Source: Burkholderiales bacterium (GTDB lineage: Bacteria; Pseudomonadota; Gammaproteobacteria; Burkholderiales; Burkholderiaceae_C). Taken from it: a DNA stretch of 64,000 bases. The notes beneath the pieces were generated by a model that saw only the letters and a program-made list of their open reading frames with translations, had not been told where the DNA came from and searched no databases. The translations under genes were made by a program, and so were the position numbers. The DNA lies in contig JACPOI010000050.1 in assembly GCA_016185015.1 (NCBI GenBank), forward strand, positions 1-64,000, read 5' to 3'. Positions 1 through 6,264 of the stretch are shown in pieces (position 1 is the first letter of the stretch; each line of letters starts with the position of its first letter).

Positions 1-181
1 AAGCGTCAATGTCCAGTACGGCGAGACCGTGCTCTTCAAGGGCGCCGATGGCAAGCAGTTCTCCTGGACCTTCAACGGCCTGGACCAACGGCTTGTCCAA
101 GTTGCGGAAATCGCCCCGCGTGACTTCAGCGCGGGCCAAGCCACGGTCGTGATCGGCCGCGATCCCCAGATCAGCTACTGA
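1..181 (+). CDS. CzcE-like metal-binding protein, C-terminal fragment
   Basis: The reading frame is open from the window edge (codons start at position 2) and ends at TGA 179-181, giving about 59 C-terminal residues. The fragment contains VNVQYGETVLFK, then FSWTFNGLDQ and IAPRDFSAG, which resembles the C-terminus of the periplasmic CzcE family from heavy-metal resistance loci (a region following the pattern VNYGETVRF...F.W.FD...IAP). The N-terminus lies outside the window, so the signal peptide and metal ligands cannot be seen. The family call rests on pattern memory and the metal is unknown. Confidence 0.55.
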   Translation, partial: SVNVQYGETVLFKGADGKQFSWTFNGLDQRLVQVAEIAPRDFSAGQATVVIGRDPQISY

Positions 182-198
182 TCTATGACGTGCTCGTA

Positions 199-251
199 GG
201 ACTGCCGGTTCTGTCCATGGTCATGGGCCATGACATGGACAACGGCAGTCC
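199..251. terminator. Long interrupted hairpin after the CzcE-like gene
   Basis: GGACTGCC at 199-206 pairs with GGCAGTCC at 244-251. Inside it, GTCCATG (213-219) pairs with CATGGAC (234-240) and GTCATG with CATGAC around a short central loop. No U-tract follows. It lies 18 bp after the CzcE-like stop codon, so it is probably a transcription stop or mRNA-stabilising hairpin. This is read directly from base pairing, not tested by folding. Confidence 0.5.
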
Positions 252-333
252 CGAGTCACTCTCTTGGTCAGTGAGGTCGCCGGGCTCATTTCATTTTTGA
301 TGCCAGCGCCATTCATGGCGCAATCAGGACGAC

Positions 334-387
334 CAGGGCGCTCTTCAGCTGCTCTTGACCTCACAAGATGACCGCCTCGACTGAGAC
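334..387 (+). repeat. Direct repeat copy A spanning the PAP2 gene start
   Basis: Bases 334-387 closely match 1095-1150. The shared parts are CAGGGC(G/A)CTCTTCA, then ACAAGATGACCGCCTC(G/C)ACTGAGAC, with a 2-bp length difference between them. The repeat covers the 5' leader and the first seven codons (MTASTET) of two unrelated genes, so it is a duplication or template-switch of a translation-initiation region. Confidence 0.8.
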
Positions 388-1072
388 ACCTTCTCCTCTG
401 CGCTTAACCGCGATCTCCGCTGCCACTCTTGTGGCCATCAACCTATGGGACTACTCCGGTTTAGATTTGGCCCTGGCCCGCGTCATGGGCAACGTTCAGG
501 GCTTTGCCCTTCAGGATCATTGGCTGCTTACCCGTGTTCTTCACACCGGTGCCAAGTCCCTGGCCTGGCTGCTGGTCGTCGCCCTGTGCTTGGCGGCGAT
601 ATGGCCCGTGGGGTGGCTTCAGCGGCTACCGGTGTCGCGGCGCGTGCAGTTGGCGGCATCGGCCCTCTTGGCCGCTTCGTTGATTGCACTGCTCAAAGCG
701 GGTAGCCAAACGAGCTGCCCCTGGGACATGCACGACTTCGGGGGTGTGGCCCGATACGCCTCGCACTGGACCGGCTGGATATACCCCGATGGTGGATCGG
801 GCCAGTGTTTCCCTGCAGGGCATGCGACCACTGGCTTTGCCTTTGTCGGTGGCTTTTTCGCTTTGCGCCACGCTCGGCCGCGGTTGGCCCGGGTCTGGTT
901 ATGGAGTGCTCTGACTGTCGGCATGGTGCTGGGGATCGGGCAGCAGCTGCGCGGTGCGCATTTCATGAGCCACACCCTTTGGACTGGCTGGCTTTGCTGG
1001 ATGACCGCCTGGCTGTCCGATCCGCTTTTTGCGCCTAAGGGCACCGCACGGAGTGTGGAGCTGCGGCCTTGA
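368..1072 (+). CDS. PAP2-family membrane phosphatase
   Basis: A 234-residue polytopic membrane protein of the PAP2 (phosphatidic acid phosphatase type 2) superfamily, which removes phosphate from lipid pyrophosphates, lipid A or phosphatidate. Visible motifs are K110 with CPWD at 117-120 (the K...RP region), FPAGH at 148-152 (the PSGH block) and RGAHFMSHTLW at 195-205 (the R...H block). Several hydrophobic segments alternate with short loops. The next gene is a diacylglycerol kinase, and such pairs occur next to lipid A phosphoethanolamine transferases, so a role in lipid A or undecaprenyl recycling is an inference. The first seven residues, MTASTET, are identical to those of the next gene. 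No clear Shine-Dalgarno sequence precedes the ATG. Confidence 0.85.
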   Translation: MTASTETPSPLRLTAISAATLVAINLWDYSGLDLALARVMGNVQGFALQDHWLLTRVLHTGAKSLAWLLVVALCLAAIWPVGWLQRLPVSRRVQLAASALLAASLIALLKAGSQTSCPWDMHDFGGVARYASHWTGWIYPDGGSGQCFPAGHATTGFAFVGGFFALRHARPRLARVWLWSALTVGMVLGIGQQLRGAHFMSHTLWTGWLCWMTAWLSDPLFAPKGTARSVELRP

Positions 1073-1094
1073 TCCGCTGCACTGTCCTTCCTTT

Positions 1095-1150
1095 CAGGGC
1101 ACTCTTCAACTCAACTCTAGACCTTACAAGATGACCGCCTCCACTGAGAC
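1095..1150 (+). repeat. Direct repeat copy B spanning the dgkA start
   Basis: Second copy of the repeat at 334-387. It carries the leader and the codons for MTASTET at the start of the diacylglycerol kinase gene. The similarity stops right after ACTGAGAC, where the two coding sequences diverge. Confidence 0.8.
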
Positions 1151-1526
1151 CTATACCAATCTCCAAAAGACTCGACGCGGCCTGGACCGCTTGCTGCACG
1201 CCACCGGGTTCTCCGCAGCTGGCTTACGCCATGGTTGGTCAGAGCCGGCTTTCCGATTCGAGGCGATACTGGCTTTAGTGATGCTGCCAGGCAGTATTTG
1301 GCTTGGACGTACTTGGGTTGAGACTGCTGTACTGGCTGGTACCGTATTGCTCGTACTGATTGTTGAACTCCTGAACACAGCCATCGAGGTCACCGTAGAC
1401 CGCATCAGCGCAGAGTGGCACGAGTTGTCTGGGCGAGCCAAAGATCTAGGTAGTGCCGCTGTATTCCTGAGCTTGCTACTCACGGCTGGCATCTGGTTGG
1501 CAGCGATTGCATCCAGACTCGCATAG
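1131..1526 (+). CDS. dgkA: Diacylglycerol kinase (DgkA family)
   Basis: A 131-residue integral membrane kinase that phosphorylates diacylglycerol to phosphatidate. The family signature is plain: RLLHATGFSAAGLRHGW near the N-terminus with the conserved ..E.AFR.E region, then VELLNTAIEVTVDRIS, the catalytic/metal-binding core equivalent to E-x-LN(S/T)AIE-x-x-VDR. Three hydrophobic segments and a length near 120-130 fit the family. ATG 1131 was chosen over an upstream in-frame codon because it gives the usual length and matches the duplicated start of the PAP2 gene. It lies 58 bp downstream of that gene, probably in the same transcript. Diacylglycerol is a by-product of phosphoethanolamine or glycerophosphate transfer, so the pair fits envelope modification. 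Confidence 0.92.
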   Translation: MTASTETYTNLQKTRRGLDRLLHATGFSAAGLRHGWSEPAFRFEAILALVMLPGSIWLGRTWVETAVLAGTVLLVLIVELLNTAIEVTVDRISAEWHELSGRAKDLGSAAVFLSLLLTAGIWLAAIASRLA

Positions 1527-1596
1527 GCGTTTGCCGATCACGCCCACGCGTCTCGTCAGATGCTCACGAGCGCTGTCCCCTATAGCGACACCGTAC

Positions 1597-1812
1597 TCAA
1601 TGAATCCAAGGAACGATGACTTCCGGAAATTCCTGCCCGTCAGGGCCCACCGGAGGCGGATCGCCATCGATCAGAAGGAACACGCGGCTTGGTGTCTTGC
1701 ACAGCCTGCAATGCGTGAGCACGTAGACCATTTCCTCGCTGGTGTCTTGGAAGGCGTTCCGCCCAACAGCTTTGTAAAGGCCGCCACAATTTGGGCAGAG
1801 GACCGCTGGCAT
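1597..1812 (-). CDS. Small CxxC zinc-ribbon-like protein, unknown
   Basis: A predicted 71-residue protein with CPNCGG near its start and CRLC about 30 residues later, so two CxxC knuckles that could bind one zinc ion. The C-terminus (VFLLIDGDPPPVGPDG) is acidic and proline-rich. The start at 1812 is preferred because AAAGG lies about 8 bases upstream, and a longer in-frame start at 1878 adds an unlikely basic leader. It is the last gene of a leftward set behind an XRE repressor. I do not recognise a family. The regular cysteine spacing supports a real gene. Confidence 0.5.
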   Translation of the reverse strand: MPAVLCPNCGGLYKAVGRNAFQDTSEEMVYVLTHCRLCKTPSRVFLLIDGDPPPVGPDGQEFPEVIVPWIH

Positions 1813-1959
1813 TTCCGAGCCTTTCTGAAGATGTCGTCTTCGGCAGGTGCAAGTAGCAAACCTATGGCTTCGACACACAAATCGACGCTTATCCCGACTG
1901 GCTTCAACCTCGCATCACGCAGTAGGTCAGTGCCGCATCAAATCATCAAGGGCAGCCAG

Positions 1960-2292
1960 CTACAGTGGAGATGCTGCCAGTATCTGTGTACGTTTCATCA
2001 GCCAGATCACTTCCTCATTGCTGAGGTCCCAGCCCTGCCCCCTGACCCTCTGCTCGGTTTCCTTGTAGAAGGCATCGAAGTCGGAAATGAGACCTGCGGC
2101 ATGTTTACGTAGCGTTCGATCTGCCAGCTGTTGCGCCAAGTCTTCGCAGTATTTCCAACGCTCGTGACGCTCTTCCTTGGTCAGGCCAACCACATAGCGC
2201 CCATCAATCTTTCGGGCTATGAATTTGGGCTGTGCGCCTGGAATCGTCGCGGCAGTATCACCACGGGGAAAGTCCTCTGGCACTCCGTTCAT
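1960..2292 (-). CDS. Conserved-looking hypothetical protein, 110 aa
   Basis: A soluble, charged protein whose N-terminal half reads PKFIARKIDGRYVVGLTKEE followed by a helical ERHERWKYCEDLAQQLADR segment. The C-terminal half is also helical (DFDAFYKETEQRVRGQ). No catalytic motif is visible. The start ATG at 2292 is 7 bp from the stop of the upstream membrane-protein gene, so the two are very likely cotranscribed from the XRE repressor side. Function unknown. Confidence 0.6.
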   Translation of the reverse strand: MNGVPEDFPRGDTAATIPGAQPKFIARKIDGRYVVGLTKEERHERWKYCEDLAQQLADRTLRKHAAGLISDFDAFYKETEQRVRGQGWDLSNEEVIWLMKRTQILAASPL

Positions 2293-2299
2293 ACGTAGC

Positions 2300-3082
2300 T
2301 CACGAGGAAATGAATGGCTTTGCTTTATTAAACAGCCAAGTGCGGTAAAGGACGGAGTAGAGCATCAACCAGGAAAACGACAAGCAAATCCAGCCCAGGA
2401 TGAAATTGCCTAAGGCTGAGCAGTCAAGCGAACCGCAGGTGGCCACGATCAGGATGCTGTACCCGATCAAGATCAGGCTGGCATTTCCAAAGAATCCCCC
2501 GAAAACAAGCAAGAGCACATCGCTAGGACGATTAGGCTTGGTCAATTGCAGGTCCGCACCTGGCAGACTGGGACGTAGGACGCCCATTCTTATTGCGTCA
2601 CGTAGCCGAGATGGCCCCCAATCACAGTGGGTTGCTATGGCTCGTGCCTGGCGGGCTGCGGGCGCCTTGAGAGTTTGGCTGAACTCAATGGAGGAAAGTG
2701 TGCGTATGCATTGGCGCTCGAGGGAGATATCACCGGTGGGTGCGCTGGATAGAGCCGCATGCTTCAGAGCTCGCCTAGTGGAGGAAAGTTTGTAGGCCAG
2801 TATGGGATGCTGAAGCCAGAAGCTGAAGCTGCGGGATAGCTGCTGGAGGTGCACGTGCGCAGGCAACTCTACGCCTTGTGCCGCTGCCGTGAAGGACTCT
2901 ACGAAATCATCACCACCGGCATCGACACGCGCCCTAGCTAGGATGCGGTGAAAAATCTCCTCCGAGAGGTAATCGATTTCCTCTTGAGATCGACCAGGTG
3001 CGGAAGGTTTAGCGCTCCTGCGTGGCCAGTGCACCAGCCTTCTCAAGTGCTGCAGCCATGTTCTTACGAAGTTGGGCTTCAT
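2300..3082 (-). CDS. Hypothetical membrane protein, 260 aa
   Basis: The first 185 residues are basic, helical and soluble. The C-terminus has two hydrophobic segments (DVLLLVFGGFFGNASLILIG with the following residues, and LGNFILGWICLSFSWLML), so it is probably anchored with a cytoplasmic N-terminal domain. The ATG at 3082 has GAGG six bases upstream, which supports it although the gene then overlaps the end of the XRE gene by 74 bp in another frame. A GTG at 3034 would shorten the overlap to 26 bp. It belongs to a leftward set of XRE, this gene, a 110-aa gene and a CxxC gene. Function unknown. Confidence 0.55.
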   Translation of the reverse strand: MKPNFVRTWLQHLRRLVHWPRRSAKPSAPGRSQEEIDYLSEEIFHRILARARVDAGGDDFVESFTAAAQGVELPAHVHLQQLSRSFSFWLQHPILAYKLSSTRRALKHAALSSAPTGDISLERQCIRTLSSIEFSQTLKAPAARQARAIATHCDWGPSRLRDAIRMGVLRPSLPGADLQLTKPNRPSDVLLLVFGGFFGNASLILIGYSILIVATCGSLDCSALGNFILGWICLSFSWLMLYSVLYRTWLFNKAKPFISS

Positions 3083-3446
3083 TTACTGCCTCAGAGTAAA
3101 GCAGACGTACGAGTCTCCAGTAGGTCGCTGGAGAGGGAGCTAGGCCGTGGCGAGCCAAGGCTTCGTTTACAGCAATACAGCAGCGCCCCCATCTTTCATC
3201 GTCGGTGATGGGGGCCAAGCTTGTGGAGCGGCGGCCTGTCACAAGGTAGATCACATCAATTCCTGCCGCCTGCATGGATTCCAGCTGGGCGATGGAGGGG
3301 GAGCTTTGCTCGTTCTCCATACGCCAGATGGTCGCTTCAGCCACGCCGGCCACTTTTGCGAACTCTGGCCGGGAAAGCCCAGCATCTACACGCAGCTCTT
3401 CGAGTCGCCCAGCCAGGCCGGGTGTCAGCTCAATACGTTCTTGCAT
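3009..3446 (-). CDS. XRE-family transcriptional regulator
   Basis: A 145-residue protein with an N-terminal lambda-repressor-like HTH: LAGRLEELRVDAGLSRPEFA, then KVAGVAEATIWRMENEQSSP, at roughly residues 11-50. The C-terminal part (about 75-145) is helical and could mediate dimerisation. It is divergent from a gp16-like DNA-binding gene, with only 30 bp between the two start codons, like a phage repressor/Cro pair. No Shine-Dalgarno is visible before the ATG, so the message may be leaderless. It probably represses itself and the divergent gene. Confidence 0.82.
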   Translation of the reverse strand: MQERIELTPGLAGRLEELRVDAGLSRPEFAKVAGVAEATIWRMENEQSSPSIAQLESMQAAGIDVIYLVTGRRSTSLAPITDDERWGRCCIAVNEALARHGLAPSPATYWRLVRLLYSEAVNEAQLRKNMAAALEKAGALATQER

Positions 3447-3476
3447 TTTTGAATGAAATAAATTCTAATACTAAAC
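3447..3476. promoter_or_regulatory. 30-bp divergent control region between XRE and gp16-like genes
   Basis: The two start codons face away from each other across 30 AT-rich bases, flanked by the symmetrical TTGCAT and ATGCAA of the Met-Gln codons. Neither gene has a ribosome-binding site. Hexamers resembling -10 elements (TAGAAT on the minus strand, TCTAAT and TAATAC on the plus strand) overlap here, so both promoters and their operator must share this stretch or lie inside the coding sequences. Confidence 0.5.
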
Positions 3477-3755
3477 ATGCAAATTGAAGCAAGCCCATTC
3501 AATTTTGAACAGATTAGCAGGGTTCGGCAGGAATTCCACCTGGCTGGCAGGTCTGTTTCAGATTGGGCCAAGAGCCAGGGGTTTGACCCCGCACTCGTGT
3601 ACAGCGTCCTCGCCGGCAGGAACCGCGCGACCCGGGGGAAAAGCCATGAGATCGCCGTGAAGCTAGGGCTGAAAATCCCTCTGCAGGCGGCGATGGTGTC
3701 AGGGCTACTACCACCAGGCCAGAGCCAATCCCCCGCTGTTGTAGAAACAACATAG
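3477..3755 (+). CDS. BcepMu gp16-like phage DNA-binding protein
   Basis: A 92-residue protein resembling the BcepMu gp16 family of small phage and transposon DNA-binding proteins. The core reads ISRVRQEFHLAGRSVSDWAK, then GFDPALVYSVLAGRNRATRGKSHEIAVKLGLK, an HTH with the recognition helix in DPALVYSVLAG. The C-terminal 25 residues are low-complexity. It is divergent from an XRE repressor and lies upstream of tnsA, so it may control the transposition genes, as Ner/Cro proteins do in Mu-like elements (inference). Confidence 0.75.
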   Translation: MQIEASPFNFEQISRVRQEFHLAGRSVSDWAKSQGFDPALVYSVLAGRNRATRGKSHEIAVKLGLKIPLQAAMVSGLLPPGQSQSPAVVETT

Positions 3756-4076
3756 CTGGAAGCGCGAGACGACCATGCTCAGCACAAGGTACAAGTCTCG
3801 CGGTAGTCGCCACATCTATGTGTGCGCCGGCTTACATCCACTAGATCTCCCAACTTTGCTCACGTTCAGCGTGAGGCGATCCCGTCTGCGCAGTCGCAGC
3901 CAGAAGAGATGGCGGGAGAAAGAAAGAGGGCCGCCCTAGGGCGGCCCGGCAGAAGTGGGGCAAAGAGATACCCCGACTAAGCATCTTCAGTATCCGCCCC
4001 CTTCTCCCCTAAGTCAAGCCTCCGCGCTGGAAATTTCTTCTGGCGGGGAAAACCTCGTCCTTTTCCTGGAGAAGCT
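3756..4076. other. Non-coding gap between the gp16-like gene and tnsA
   Basis: No credible gene is seen in these 321 bases. They contain the perfect palindrome at 3928-3947, an AT-richer stretch at about 4035-4070 and the tnsA ribosome-binding site (GGAG, 6 bases before the ATG at 4077). I looked here for a second transposon terminus matching the repeats at 9107-9185 and did not find one. Confidence 0.6.
3928..3947. terminator. Perfect GC palindrome, probable terminator hairpin
   Basis: GGGCCGCCCTAGGGCGGCCC is a perfect 20-bp inverted repeat about 170 bp after the gp16-like gene. There is no T-run behind it, so if it stops transcription it is not a classical intrinsic terminator. A protein-binding site is the alternative. 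Confidence 0.5.
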
Positions 4077-4745
4077 ATGGGCAGAAAGGTTGTGACACGG
4101 GCGCCTCATCGAGAGGTGGGTATCGTGAATCCGCGCTGGTTACTGGATCATGGGGTGGAGCACGAAAGCCACCTGGAGAAGCGTTTCATCATGGTGGCTC
4201 TGAGCTGCCCAGTGGTCGTGGATATCGTTCATCAGCCGCTTCAGCTCACCCTGGGCTACGAAGACGGAACGACAGAGAAATACACCCCTGATTTCAAAGT
4301 CACTTTTCGCGATCAGAGCTCCACGATCGTAGAGGTGAAACCGCGGGTCTTTGTTGAAAAACATCGCCGAAAGCTAGACCAGGCCAAGAAGCAGCTGGAA
4401 GCAGAGGGTCAGGCCTTCGATGTAATCACCGACACAGAAATTGATGCAAACGGTTTGAGTGCGCGGGCGCTTTTGCTGATGCGCTACGCGCGCATGCAGT
4501 TCTCTGACCAGGACGCGGCCGAATGGATGCGCCTACTCAATGAGGAGTGCTCTGGAAGCGCCGAGGTCAGAGCATTGGTAGAGAAAGGTGCCAACGAAGC
4601 CTTGATCTGGAACATGGTGGCTCGGCATCAGTTCCGGATTCCTATAGGTATCAACGTAACCGCACAAGAAACGGTCAGCATCAACACGATCGAAGGAGAT
4701 CTGCATGTTTACTTTCTCCAATGGTTTGGTATTGAGGCGCGGTGA
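4077..4745 (+). CDS. tnsA: TnsA-like transposon endonuclease
   Basis: A 222-residue homologue of TnsA, the restriction-endonuclease-fold subunit that cuts the 5' ends of Tn7-like transposons. The catalytic pattern is visible: HESHLEKRF (E34), KYTPDFKV (D72) and IVEVKPR (E86, K88), i.e. E...PD...ExK. The C-terminal half is helical with a winged-helix-like segment before residue 200 and would contact TnsC in an active element. GGAGAAG precedes the ATG. Its last 41 bp overlap the tnsB start. The gene looks intact, but its partners are broken or missing, so the element cannot be autonomous. Confidence 0.85.
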   Translation: MGRKVVTRAPHREVGIVNPRWLLDHGVEHESHLEKRFIMVALSCPVVVDIVHQPLQLTLGYEDGTTEKYTPDFKVTFRDQSSTIVEVKPRVFVEKHRRKLDQAKKQLEAEGQAFDVITDTEIDANGLSARALLLMRYARMQFSDQDAAEWMRLLNEECSGSAEVRALVEKGANEALIWNMVARHQFRIPIGINVTAQETVSINTIEGDLHVYFLQWFGIEAR

Positions 4746-5307
4746 GCGCACGCTGGAGTTTTATCGCCGTCTTGGTCCTGAGAAGGTTCAGTTCGCATAC
4801 CAGGACGACGGTGAGATCAATACCTTCACTGAGGCCAGCCTGTACGGCAAGATCCTGCGTGGCGAAATAAAAGTGGTGCATCAAAACGGGAAGCCAGTTC
4901 TACTGCCCAATCAAGTACAGCCAGATGGCGCTGAGGCACGGCCCTACAGCGTGACACTGACTCCTGACAACGAAGGCAGGATTGCCAGGTGCATGCGTTA
5001 CGTGCGCGATGCGCTGCAGGCGGGCGCGACCACTGGAAGTCTGAAGAAATGTGAAAAGTCCAGTCGTGAGACTTCCGAACGCATTAAGGATGAGAGCCCG
5101 CCTTCGGGGCGAACGTTGAAAAACTGGCTCGGAAAATTCTTGCGATCAGGAGGCAATCCCTTTGTCTTTGCCGATCGCAGGGCTCAGCCTCTTTGCCTGC
5201 GCGGGAGGAGCTACTTCACGTTCCAGTTCACGCTGCAGCGGAATGGCCTTGGGATCTGCTTGTACTTTCGGGTGTTCCATGAAAACAGAGCAAGTCAGCG
5301 ACATTGA
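4705..5307 (+). pseudogene. tnsB-like transposase, 3'-truncated
   Basis: The start (ATG 4705 after a strong AAGGAGAT) overlaps tnsA, as in intact Tn7-like operons. About 155 N-terminal residues resemble the DNA-binding N-terminus of Mu/TnsB-type transposases (FSNGLVLRRGERTLEFYRRL, QFAYQDDGEINTFTEASLY, then SGRTLKNWLGKFLRSGGNP). After about 5165 the frame runs through unrelated sequence (PLCLRGRSYFTFQ...) and stops at 5307. The whole DDE catalytic core and the C-terminal TnsC/TnsA contacts, some 500 residues, are absent. It is therefore a remnant with no transposase activity. Confidence 0.72.
5146..5304 (-). CDS. Small possible ORF downstream of the RES gene
   Basis: On the minus strand, ATG 5304 (or ATG 5280) opens a 52 (44) residue frame containing a charged segment, AIPLQRELEREVAPPAQAK. 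It ends at 5146 inside the tnsB remnant, so its 3' end is antisense to tnsB and probably crosses the rearrangement junction near 5165. The sequence reads like the start of a protein whose remainder was lost. No good ribosome-binding site is seen. Weak call. Confidence 0.22.
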   Translation of the reverse strand: MSLTCSVFMEHPKVQADPKAIPLQRELEREVAPPAQAKRLSPAIGKDKGIAS

Positions 5308-5343
5308 CACCCGCAGTATCGCCTTCTTAGGTGGTGTAGACGA

Positions 5344-6153
5344 TCAGGTCACGTTCCCAGTTCGATCTGATATTGCCCAGGGTGAATCCGGACAAGGATA
5401 TGCCTTGAGGATGCCACATCCGACGCATCCCCAGAGGATCGTATGCGAACCTGTATGAGCTTTAACAACAGTTCCCTTGGGTAGAGAGATCGCCTGCACA
5501 CGAGAGGCGTGCTGGAAGAGGACAACATTGAGCCCATCCTCAGATTGTGCTGAGCGGAAAATTATTCCGTCTAGCTGCGGATCGTTGGCCGTTGCCAAAA
5601 AATCTGCAATGGCCTGTGTTGCGAGATAGTCGAGATCCTGGTCATCCGGCATGATCGGTCGCGAGATCCTCTGCCCAAGGAATTTCAGGAAAGCAATTCT
5701 TTCGAGCCTGTGCTTGAGTGGCGGGTCGAAGATGCTGCCAAGATCAATGACCTTTTCTAGTGCGGTGAGGTCGAGAAGACGCAACGGTCGTGTGATTTTG
5801 AATTTTGCAGTGAGGACAGAGCTTCCAACTGGTGGACGGACTTCGGCCAGGGCGGCGGAAGCCGTTGTTGCCCCGTAGAAGACTGAGATGCCACGTGCAT
5901 TCATGCGGCCGGCGGTGGCCAATCTAGGAGGTGGCGGACCTAGGTGTCGATCTGGATGAGCCATTGCTTCGCGTAATTTGGCGTCTGACTGAAAGACTCG
6001 TGCGCGAAACAAGAATTTGAGATCGCATTTCGGGCCTACCTTTACAACTGGGCTTGTGCTGTGGCGGACCTTCAGTTTGTCAATGCTGTCGAAGACCTTG
6101 GTGAGATGGTCGGCAGCGATCTTGTTGAAGAAGCGCGCCTCGGCTCTCAGGTC
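5344..6153 (-). pseudogene. RES-domain toxin-like protein, 5'-truncated
   Basis: The frame is open from 6153 (right after an in-frame TAG) to the stop at 5344, about 270 residues. It reads DLRAEARFFNKIAADHLTKV..., then LFRARVFQSD, then ARGISVFYGATTASAALAEV and later the C-terminal part of a RES fold. RES proteins are NAD+-consuming toxins. The conserved Arg (RARVF), Tyr (FYGA) and Glu (ALAEV) positions are present. Longer RES proteins of this type carry an extra N-terminal domain before the ARFFN segment, and here it is missing with no start codon where it should be. A TTG at 6012 could start a 222-residue product, but that is not the family's normal N-terminus. It appears inserted into the transposon wreck. 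Confidence 0.65.
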
Positions 6154-6264
6154 CTACGTCACTAGAGCTTGAGGTTGCTGCTTGGACCGAAGCAAGAATT
6201 CTTGGGGATGAGGTTGTGCGGGGGAGTCATGCGCTAAGCCGCTTGATATCGCCTCTGACCTTGA

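Noticed and set aside
3756-4076. Second transposon end near tnsA
   Set aside because: No sequence matching the three repeats at 9107-9180 or the TGTGACG terminus was found here or at 1527-1596, so the partner end is probably outside the window or deleted.
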